Assembly: GCA_033961575.1 (NCBI GenBank)
Contig: CM066731.1
Coordinates: forward strand, 81,861,501 to 81,925,500
Length of the DNA: 64,000 nucleotides
Reading direction: 5' to 3'
DNA from: Aselliscus stoliczkanus
Lineage: Eukaryota; Chordata; Mammalia; Chiroptera; Hipposideridae
In this document: positions 55,147 through 64,000 of the stretch, one piece after another
How the letters are laid out: each line of letters opens with the position of its first letter
Position numbering within the stretch: the first letter of the stretch is position 1
Position numbers and translations under genes: made by a program
Notes under the pieces: model-generated
The model's input: the letters and a program-made list of their open reading frames with translations, nothing else
What the model was told of the DNA's origin: nothing
Database searches by the model: none

Positions 55147-55599
55147 AAAAATCCCTCATGCAGCTTAAGAGCTAGCAGGACAGACAAAATAAATGAAATA
55201 AATTAGTTAAATACTATGCTAGGCAGTGCTAAATACTAAAGAAAAAAATTAAAGCAGGGAATAGGGATAGGGAATGAGAGAGTGGTGATTTTTGATAGAC
55301 TGGCTAGGTAAGGAGGAAGGTCTTAATCAGAAGGCGGTATCTGAAGGAAGACCTAAAATAGATGAAGGAGAAGCCCTGGACATCTGTGGGAAGAGCAGAG
55401 TGAACAGCAAAGCCCTGTGATGTCCTTGGCCTATGTGCCTTGAGCAAAGGGAAGAGTCCTGGAGATAAGTCAGAGAGGGGAAGGGTATGTGGTGTAGGGC
55501 CTTGTTGCCTCTGATCAGAGATCTCCGGACTATGGGGAGCATCAGAGGATTAGGTGGAGGAACCTCTGACTGAAATGAGCAGAGACAAATATTCATTGA

Positions 55600-58265
55600 G
55601 CCCCTTCTGGCAATTTGGTACCACCATTTCCCCACCATCCTGAGACTTAACAGTCTAGTTTGTCAGGGATAGCTAGTCTCTGCTCCACGTGGTGTTGGCC
55701 GGGGCAGCTCAACAGCAGCTGGAGTTGCCAAAGTGGTGTCACTCATCTGTGTGGTATCTCAGCTGGGGCGGCTGAAACGAACAGCTGAGCTCTGCTTGGA
55801 CTTCTCTTTCTAGCAGGTTAGTTGGGGTGGCTCATGCCTCTGAAAGAGTGAAAACTGAAGCTCCAAGGCCTATTCAGGGAAATGCTCAGAAGTCTCAGTG
55901 TCACTTCTGTTGCCTGTTACTGGTCGAAGTAAGTCACAGTGCCAAACCCGTCTTAAGATAGATGGAAACAAGATTCCACTTCTTTTTTTGCTTTCTATTA
56001 ATAGTATTAGAGAAATTTTTTTTCTCTGCTTTTTAAAAATAGCCTTATTGAGATATAAGTCACATATGATACAATTCACGCATTTAAAGTATACAATGGC
56101 TTTTAGTATATTTACAAAGTTGTGTAACAGTCACTACAATCAAACTGTAGATCATTCCATCACTTCTCATGGCAAGAATAGCATGGGTGTGCAGAGATGA
56201 GAGGAATTGTTGGGGGTCATCTTTGCATCTTCATCTCAATTAAAAAGCAAAGATATGATGACATGGGAGGGAAGGAAGCAGTGGATGTATAGATGAAACA
56301 AGAAAGGACCATGGATTGAAGCTGGGTACATTAAATTATTATATTTTATGTACCAGTTTTAATTTTTTTCATAATAAAAAATTTTTTAGATACTCTATGG
56401 GTATTTTTAAATACTATCTGGGCCATGTATTCCTTGGAAATCCTCATGTCTCCTCAAGGGTCTGATTACTACAGTCTGAAAACTGTACAATCCCAAGTAT
56501 CATCCCCTCAAGTCTATCAGGGCTATCCCCCTCTAAATACTACCCAGTGTTTACACATTTGAAAGCTGTGTTGTAATTTATCTGTTTACTGATAAATAAT
56601 GGAAGCATTTTCTGTCAATACTTATAAACCTACCTCATTGTTCTAAACTGTTGCATAGCACACCAGTTTAGAGAAAATATCTTCTCCCCTTATGCTCATT
56701 TTTCCGACCTCCTGTCAAGGGTGGGGTTGAGGGGGGCTGTGGATGAGATGAGAAAGTAGGTCAAGGAAGATGGCTACAGGCTGAAGGAAACATGAAGACT
56801 TAAGGGAGAACAAATGAAACCTAAGGACCAAGTCATGGAAAGTTGTCTGTGCTCTAATCAGGTAAGATTATTCCTAATAACAATTTGTCATCTCCTCAAA
56901 TCCTCTCTCCCAGACATAAATATCCTCTGCAGCATCCCTGTTTTGTGGTAAATTGGCCTGCTCATTGACTCCCCAGAGGCAGAGAAGACTGTCTCCTGAA
57001 CACAGCTGAATTAAGTGAAAATGCATTTCGTTATAAGTAAGAGAAATCATGAACAGTACTTAAACAAATCAGGAGTTTTGGGTATTTTTTTCTCATATAA
57101 GTAGTCTAGAAGTAGGTGGCTACCTAGTATTCATCTCCTACCTAGGTTCATCTCCTCAGCAATGCTATAAGCATCCTAATAAACCCTTTTACTCTCTCTG
57201 TTCTGCCATCCTTGGCTGTTAACGCTAGTGTTTATGCTTCTAGATAACTGGCCACAGGAGGGCTGCAAGATCTCCAGTTCTTCTGAGTTTCAGAAATGAA
57301 AGAGAAAGGGAAAAAGACCTTCTCTTCCTGAAGTCTTATCTTTTACTTCAGGGAACAAAGTCCCACCACCCCATCTCATTGGTCAGAACTAGATTATCTG
57401 CCCATCCTCAGACTAATTACTGGTCATTGGTAAAGAAAATACCATCACTGTTTTAAACCAATTGTAATTCACTAGTGGGGCTTAGGGAACAGCCTGCTCT
57501 CTCTGAGATCAAGAGCTCTCCATTAACTATTGAACAAATCCAAGTTCTATTAGCAGGAAAGAGCGGGTGTTGCTAGGAAGACTGACTGTGGGTAGGCTAC
57601 ACAGAGTGCCCCCCACAATGACCCACTTTTTCGTGGAATAGTCCTGGCCCATGGAAATATTTTCCTTTATTGAATTAACACCCTCACCCTAGATTTCCTA
57701 TCTATCCTAGGTCCTGGTTTGATCTCTGGAGCCACACAGAAAAGGTTTTGTGGGTTCTGAAAATTATACAGCTGGGGAGAAGGGAGCTCTTAAAGTGAAA
57801 TAGCACAAATTTAAAGATGTAAAATTAGGTACCAGGTCTTAGAAGGATCCCAAGCAAATAAGGAACTCTAAAGCTTAAACCTGACTATCTTCATGATAAA
57901 TTCACCTCTGCCCACAAGAAGAAACATAATCCCTCTTTCACATCACAACCTTTTAGATGACTAAGGACTTTTGTTCCAAGCCTGCAAAATCTCCTCCTAT
58001 CCTGATTTCCAAGCTCTTTATTTTCTGGGTCAGCTTCTCTAATGGTCCACACAGGTAGAACCATTCATGCCCTGGGATTCTGAGCAGAGTGAAGCAGAGA
58101 GAATTCAATATGAGATTCAATCCTGTAGATTGAAGAAACCTTGCATTCCAATAGCCACCACTGAAAAGAATACACACTTGAGAGAATGGGTATTATGAAG
58201 AATTTGTTTATCAGACACTAGATCTAAGACAGCACTACCTATTCAAAAAAAACAAACACACAAAT
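55600..58265. other. Upstream intergenic interval with weak old-repeat traces
   Basis: An antisense L1 3'UTR-like stretch lies at about 56030-56170 (AGCCTTATTGAGATATAAGT). A LINE-3'-end-like stretch lies near 56280-56390. An unnamed old repeat-like block lies at about 57020-57640. No coding exon was recognised. Confidence 0.4.
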
Positions 58266-58443
58266 AAAATAGTCACATGGCACATAAGAACATTTAGGTC
58301 AACAAAGGGCCACCCATACAACAGTGGTCCCATAAAATTATAATGGAGCTGAAAAATTCCATCATTAATAGAGAGGTATGTTTATGGTGCATTATCTGCT
58401 TATAAGAAATCTATGATGAAAAACATAAACCAAGCAAACCACC

Positions 58444-58629
58444 GTGGACATATTTCTGAAAAGACTGACACCTCCTCAAAAAGAGCCTCACACAGATCCT
58501 TCAGGAGCTCTTCCAGAAGAAGGCAGTGTCATCCTAGGAGATGACCACTCTTTTGCCCCTGGAGACCTTCCAGAGGGACAAGATGTGGAGGTGGGAGACA
58601 GTGATATTGATGATCCTGACCCGGAGTAG
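58444..58629 (+). pseudogene. Transposase C-terminal fragment (Tigger-like)
   Basis: 61 codons remain open (DIFLKRLTPPQKEPHTDPSG ... DIDDPDPE, stop). This looks like the acidic C-terminal tail that follows the DDE domain in Tigger transposases. The catalytic domain is absent, so this is not functional. Confidence 0.5.
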
Positions 58630-58842
58630 GCCTGGGTAGCTCTGATAGGGCTAATGTGTGTGTTTGTGTTTCAGTTTTTAACAAAAATGTCTAAAAAGTA
58701 TAAAAAAATAAAAATTTTAAAAATAGAAAAAAGTTTATAGAATAAGGATATAAAAATATTTTTTATATAGCTGTACAATGTGTTTGTGTTTTAAGCTAAA
58801 TGTTATTACAAGAGTAGAAAAATGTCAAAAAATTAAAAAGTT

Positions 58843-59252
58843 GGGGCTGGCTGAGTGGCGCGTTGGTTGGGAGCTGGCTTGGAATGATGGCGGCCCCAGT
58901 TTGGATCCCACATATGTGGGCCAGTGACACTGCCCTTTGCAGCTGGGATGGTGGACGACAGCTCCACCTGGAGCTGGGCTGCACGAGTCCCAGCGACAGT
59001 GTGGGCTGCAGCCTCTGCTGCAGTGGGCTGCCGTGGGCTGCAGTGAGTCACTGGCAGCCAGCATGGGCTGCCGATGGCTGTGGTGAGCGGCCATCCAGAG
59101 GCTGGCGACTGATCTACCTCACCCGGGAAGAGCGCAATGATAATACCAACATGGGCCAATGAAGCGATGTCCTCCGCAACTAGACTGAAGAACAAAAAGA
59201 CAGCAACTTGTGTGTTCCCCTTCCCGGATTCCCCAATAAAAATCTTTAAAAA
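58843..59252 (+). mobile_element. Long GC-rich SINE (type B)
   Basis: The TSD is AAAAAATTAAAAAGTT/AAAAAATTAACAAGTT, inside the Tigger element. Confidence 0.92.
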
Positions 59253-59820
59253 AAAAAATTAACAAGTTTATGAAATAAAAAGTTATAGTAAGCTTAGGTT
59301 AATTTATTATTGAAGAAAGAAATATTTTTAATAACTTTAGTGTAGCACAAGTGCACAGTGTTTATAAAGTCTACAGCAGTGCACAGCATATCCTAGCCCT
59401 TCACATTCTCTTACTACTCACTCAACAACTCACTCAGAGCAACTTCTAGTCCTGTGGGCTCCAATCAGGCTAAGTGCCCTACACAGGTGTACCTTTTTAA
59501 AAAAATGTTTTATACCGTATTTTTACAGTACCTTTTCTATGTTTAGATATGTTTAAATACACAAATACTTACCATTGTGTTACAATAGCACACAGTATTC
59601 AGTACAGTAACATGCTGTACAGGCTTGTAGCCTAGGAGCAATGGGCTATACTGTGTAGCCTAGGTGTGTAGTGGGCTGTACCATCTATGTGTGTGTAGGT
59701 GCACTCTGATGTTTACACAACACAAAATCACCTAAGTTAACCTCATCATTAGGCAACACATGATAGTAAATCGAAACATAAAACCAGTCATCAGGAAACA
59801 CCACTAATAGAAAGAGTTTT

Positions 59821-60214
59821 GTGTGTTTTTTTAAGATTTTATTGGGGAATTGGGGAGGGGGAACAGACAAGTTGCTGTCCTTTGGTTCTTCAGTCTAGTT
59901 GTGGAGGACATTGCTGCACTGGCCCATGTTGGTATCATCATTGCATTCTTCCCGGGTGAGGCAGCCGGCCATTGGACTGCTGCCCACAGTGGGTCACGGC
60001 AGCTCACGAAAGCGCACACCCACTGCCAGCCAGCCCCACTGCAGCCTTCGCCATCGACAGCAACCCACAGCAGCCCAGCTCCAGATGGAGCTGTTGTTCA
60101 CCATCTTAGTTGTAGAGGGGGCAGTGTCACTGGCCCTCATGTGGGATCTGAACCGGGCTCTGCTGCTCAGAGCTGGCATCCCAAGCCAACTCCTAACCAA
60201 CGCGCCACTCGGCC
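59821..60214 (-). mobile_element. Type B SINE, variant body
   Basis: A minus copy with CACCATCTTAGTTGTAGAGG and the CTCTGCTGCTCAGAGCTGGC head variant. The TSD is probably AGAAAGAGTTTT / AGAAAGTTTT. Confidence 0.87.
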
Positions 60215-60219
60215 CTAAA

Positions 60220-61050
60220 AGAAAGTTTTATTAGCGTACTGTAGAGTCTAGACTTCAGTTCAGAAGCTGAAAGATCTAAAACAGCTTTAAAGAATGTAAA
60301 ATGAGGGTACCATCACCTTCCTCACAAGGAGTCCTGAACATTACAGAAAATAAGTTACCTAAAAATGTTTTCAGAAGTATAGAGCACTGTATGTAAGAAA
60401 ATGTAAATTTGACAGACGAGGGAACAAAAGTACCTCTGTTGTGAAATGGAGGCCAAGAGTCTCCTAAAATGGGGGCAGACCTGGGCCTAATTCCATACAA
60501 TTGGGTAACCCCCCTTACCCAGCTCATTCTTTCCTGAGCCAGAATCTCACGTTTGAAAAGCCACCCTTTCCTCTCCCTGCAAGTATTCCTGGAAGGAGTA
60601 AGACCTAAAACAAATTCATACTGAAGTATGAGCCACATGGGCTAATTGAAAGACATCTCCAAAGAATGGGTGATGGCTGCGGTTGGGGTATGCAATGAAG
60701 GGACATGCAAGGGTGATTTGTAGATAAGTCACTTCTTTCCTCAAAGCACTCCAGCTCCAGTACTGCTGGAGAGTCAGGGCAAAAGACTTAAGCATTCATG
60801 TTCCATAAATCCATATTTCATGCATCACTTTGTTCAGAATTATCTGGAACAGAGCCCTATGATCTGGTAGCCTATGCTCCTTCTTTGTGCTGACAAGAAG
60901 AAAAATTCAGAAAGTCTTGGATGGCTCCAGGCAAGTTCATAATATTAAGTACTAGAAAGATGAAAGTGAAAACGTTTTGCCATTAGGTTTTCCTAATGGT
61001 GAAACCATCATGAAACTGAGACTCAAGGGAAGAAAAAGGAAGGAACCAAG
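60220..61050. other. Intergenic interval, no recognised feature
   Basis: The 120-codon minus frame at 60276-60638 has no recognisable domain. I see no repeat. Confidence 0.45.
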
Positions 61051-61054
61051 ACTC

Positions 61055-61205
61055 AGTGGTTCTAGAAGTTAATGTTCCTACGGGTCATCTGGAGATCTTG
61101 TTAAAAGGTTCGATTTCGGGGTGGGGCCTGAGAGTCTACATTACCCACAAGCTTGCAATTTGTTGATACTTCTCTTAGTGGGCTATGCTTTGAGTAAGGA
61201 GGTCT
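61055..61205 (+). repeat. MER5-like hAT-Charlie remnant
   Basis: GTTCTAGAAGTTAATGTTCC, TCATCTGGAGATCTTGTTAA and GGGGTGGGGCCTGAGAGTCT, then CATTACCCACAAGCTTGCAA, follow the MER5A-type order. Confidence 0.65.
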
Positions 61206-61299
61206 TTAGATGACTGCCCCACCCCTGTGACTACAACTTGACGGCAGGGCATATGGAGGTATTAGGAGACTATGTAATAGAAATATTGGTGGTGACCAT

Positions 61300-61770
61300 C
61301 CTGCCACTAACTATTTGGATAGGATTCATCTTTTCTGGCATTCCTTCTCTCATTTATAAAATGAGGTAATTAAAACAGATGCTTCCTGAGACCTTTTCCA
61401 GATCTTAAAATCAGTGATTCTGTACCAACTCCAATACTTTAACAAGATTTCATTCAATTTTATGTGAACAAATACACAAAAATCTGAATTTAGATATATA
61501 TTAAATTAGAATTTTGTTAAAGTATTTGATTTATAAATATTAGGTCAGGTTAAAGTAATGACAATGATTTTTAAAAACATATAAATTGATAGTGTTCCTT
61601 TAAAAATAATTTATCTTAAATAACATTGAACTTGACTATAGGGTCAGACAGAACTGTTCTAATCTCCACACCTCCATGCACTAGTTACTTTCCAGAAGGA
61701 TAGTTAAACTCTGAATTTCAATTTCCTCATCTATGAAGTGAAGATACAGTTGTAAGGACCAAATGCAGTG
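61300..61770 (-). repeat. MIR-like fragments
   Basis: Antisense MIR text at about 61335-61420 and 61690-61760 (TTTCAATTTCCTCATCTATG, AAGTGAAGATACAGTTGTAA). Confidence 0.5.
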
Positions 61771-62054
61771 GTGGGAAATGTGCAGTTTAGAGACATTATA
61801 GCTCATTCTTAGTGCTGTTAATGTCTGAAAAAGCAGTGAGCGAGTGGTGAGAGATGAAGCTGGGTATTTAGGCAGAAACCACTTCACAGGTCTCTGGATT
61901 TTTCTCAGTGGTAGCAAATCTTTATCCTCTGAGAGTGGATTTTGTTCCTGGCAACAGCTAAAAGTCAATCAAAATACAGGTGAATGTGCTGAAAAACAAA
62001 GTGTCTAGAACAAAGTGTTAAGTGAAGTCTGTGAAAATGGTAAAGAACCTTTGA

Positions 62055-62502
62055 GGGTCAGCTGAGTGGCGCATTGGTTAAGAGCTGGCTTGGGACGCCA
62101 GTGACCCTGGTTCGGATCCCACATATGAGGGCCAGTGACACTGCCCTCTACAGCTAAAATGGTGAACAGCTCCACCTAGAGCTGGGCTGCTGTGAGTCCC
62201 CTGGACGGCATAGCTGCAGCCTCTGCTGCAGTGGGCTGCCATAGGCTCCAGTGAGGGGCCAGCAGCCAGTGTGAGCGGGTGGTAGCTGGTATGAGCTGCC
62301 AAGAGCCGCTGTGAGCGTCCATCCAGAGGCCGGCGACTGATCTGCCTCACTCGAGAAGAGTGCAATGATGATACCAACATGGGCCAGTGAAGCAATGTCC
62401 TCCACAACTAGACTGAAGAACAAAAGGACAGCAACTTGTCTGTTCCCCTTCCCTGGTTCCCCAACGCTGTTCTCTTCCCCCAATTCCCCAATTAAAAAAG
62501 AA
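62055..62502 (+). mobile_element. Long GC-rich SINE (type B)
   Basis: The TSD is AAAGAACCTTTGA at 62042-62054 and 62503-62515. Confidence 0.93.
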
Positions 62503-62853
62503 AAAGAACCTTTGAAAGTCCTCTCATCCAGAAAAGCAATAAAGCATTGTAAAAAAATAGTCAGAATCAACTTTTTCAGAACTCTGGATATTAGCAAAGA
62601 GTTGACCCAATCCAGTGGCTTATTCAAGAAGAACAGCTGATCGTTAGTAAGAGCAGTGAGTTTTATAGCATTTTAACTTGTCCTATTCTCATTTCCCTCT
62701 CCCCAGTTCCATGGCAGACTTAAAACCCAGCACAGCAGCCACTGGAAGGAACAGAACACGGTCAGAGCTCCTTCAAATCCCCATTCTCAGAGAACTGTTA
62801 CTATAAGACATAGCTAGTGGTTTACTGGAAGACCCCATTCACAAAGTGTCTTT

Positions 62854-62936
62854 TTTTTTGAGGGCAGTGTCACTGGCCCTCATATGTGGGATCCGAACCA
62901 GGGCAGCTCTTAACCACCACACCACTTGGCCGGCCC
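62854..62936 (-). mobile_element. Type A SINE with internal deletion
   Basis: The TSD is ACAAAGTGTCTTT/ACAAGTGTCTTT. About 20 bp between the A and B boxes are missing. Confidence 0.9.
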
Positions 62937-63172
62937 ACAAGTGTCTTTATTTGACCTGACTCAGAGGTCTCTGAGCAAACAGCCTTTTTTCTTGGGGTTA
63001 TTTGTTGCAAATAATATTAAACAAGGGGCCATTGTTTAACATTATGAATGCTTGAGGCAATGGATAAGAGTTGGGGTAAACAATAGCAAAGAAAAAAAAG
63101 CTCAAAATAAAATCTGGGGAATGAGGTGTCCACAGGAGTCTTTGAAAAGCTCGATCTGTTTCTGGGAATCTT

Positions 63173-63574
63173 TTTTTTTTTTTTTTTTTTAAGATTTCAT
63201 TGGGGAATTGGGGAAGGGGAACAGCCAAGTTGTTGTCCTTGAATCTTAGTTGTGGAGGGTGCAGCTTGCTCAGCTCCAAGTCCAGTCGCCCTACGGCTGC
63301 CCGTCAGCAGCTCATGGCCGCTCAGCTCAAGGTGCTATGTTCAATCTGAGTTGCGGATGAGACTAATCCCATGTGGGAATCCCATCCCATGTGGGAATCG
63401 AACCAGCAGTCTTGTTGTTAAGAGCGCACACTCTAACCACTGAGCAATCCGGCTGCCAGTCGGCAGCTTAGGGCAGCTCAGCTCAGACGCAATTCACTGG
63501 CCCATGTCGGAATCAAACCAGCAACCCTATTGCTCAGAGTTCGCACGCTTAACCTACTGAGCAACTTGGCCGGC
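63173..63574 (-). mobile_element. Dimeric type C SINE
   Basis: In antisense there are two tRNA-like modules (CACTGAGCAATCCGGCTGCC and CTACTGAGCAACTTGGCCGG). The TSD is TCTGTTTCTGGGRATCTT. Confidence 0.9.
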
Positions 63575-63718
63575 TCTGTTTCTGGGGATCTTGAAGATGA
63601 CTTGCATGTATATGGTTTTGTGCTTGCCCAGTTCTACACACGTTTTGGAAAGATCTGAAAAAATCTTGAGGTCCCACCTCTATCTAACCTTGAGGGTCTA
63701 TTTAAGAAATGAAGGCTG

Positions 63719-64000
63719 GGGGCCGGCCGAGTGGCGCATTGGTTAAGCGCTGGTTTTGGGATGCCAGTGGCCCCGGTTCGGATCCCACATGAGGGCCAGT
63801 GACACTGCCCTCTACAGCTAACAACAGCTCCACCTGGAGCTGGGCTGTGCGAGCCCCGGTGATGGTGTGGGCTGAAGCCCCTGCTGCAGTGGGCTGCCAT
63901 AGGCTGCAGTGAGTGGCCCGCAGCCAGCGTGAGCGGCTGGCAGCCAAGCGTGAGCTGCCAATAGCTGCGATGAGCGACATCCAGAGGCCAGCAACCGATC
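63719..64000 (+). mobile_element. Long GC-rich SINE (type B), cut by window end
   Basis: Head and body are near consensus and almost identical to the copy at 3517. The 3' end lies beyond base 64000. Confidence 0.93.

Larger units (their letters stand above)
58271..59766 (+). mobile_element. Tigger-type DNA transposon with transposase C-terminal remnant
   Basis: The left end AGTCACATGGCACATAAGAA and right end reverse complement CTATCATGTGTTGCCTAATG form diverged TIRs, with TA at the flanks. The internal text CATGCTGTACAGGCTTGTAG then CCTAGGAGCAATGGGCTATA is typical of a Tigger family. It is internally deleted and split by a type B SINE. Confidence 0.7.

Noticed and set aside
55600..58265. PTPN4 3' end, expected upstream of EPB41L5 by mammalian synteny
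   Set aside because: No coding exon or recognisable phosphatase sequence was found up to 64 kb. It probably lies beyond the window.
1..64000. Endogenous retrovirus or LTR element, CRISPR array
   Set aside because: No LTR pairs, primer-binding site, gag/pol-type frames or regularly spaced repeats were noticed.

Overview
This is a mammalian genomic window, almost certainly from a bat. It contains only one recognisable protein-coding gene, and most of the rest is retrotransposon sequence. The bat call rests on SINEs of the VES type (about 37.68, 50.43 and 13.45 kb) and on dozens of tRNA-headed SINEs beginning GGGCCGGCCGAGTGGCGCAG. Abundant L1 and recent SINE insertions argue against fruit bats. 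A rhinolophoid-type bat is my best guess, but the species cannot be read from the window.

The gene is EPB41L5 on the minus strand. A CpG-island promoter lies at about 53.4-54.1 kb. Coding exons 2-11 lie at 46222-46408, 35534-35638, 17788-17830, 16794-16872, 15638-15682, 15405-15457, 4543-4663, 4321-4408, 2910-2998 and 237-306. All ten splice with GT-AG sites and keep frame, giving residues 1-291 (FERM lobes F1, F2 and most of F3). The rest of the gene lies left of base 1. The region right of 54 kb is upstream intergenic sequence with no gene that I can support.

Intron 7 (4664-15404) holds the most unusual structure. A minus-strand L1-derived element at 4739-10680, with its own target-site duplication, retains the 5'UTR, ORF1 and the start of ORF2 (endonuclease part) but lacks the reverse transcriptase. 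Into its ORF2 remnant a younger plus-strand element (5614-8383) has inserted. That element has a 5'UTR, an intact 290-codon ORF1 and a 3'UTR, and no ORF2: a half-L1 (HAL1). Both elements carry the same ORF2/3'UTR fusion point. This suggests stepwise formation of a half-L1 lineage: first loss of the RT, then loss of the endonuclease. Their 5'UTRs hold roughly 110-bp monomers, each with an RFX X-box-like GTTGCCAGGGAAAC, next to CCAAT boxes.

The other introns hold about 48 young SINE copies, most with clear target-site duplications. They fall into short tRNA-headed, long GC-rich, di/trimeric tRNA and VES types. There is also an older near-full-length L1 at about 28.13-35.44 kb carrying seven nested SINEs, several antisense L1 fragments, three DNA-transposon remnants with terminal inverted repeats, a few MIRs, and microsatellites. 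No tRNA gene, CRISPR array, operon, LTR retrovirus or other host gene was recognised.
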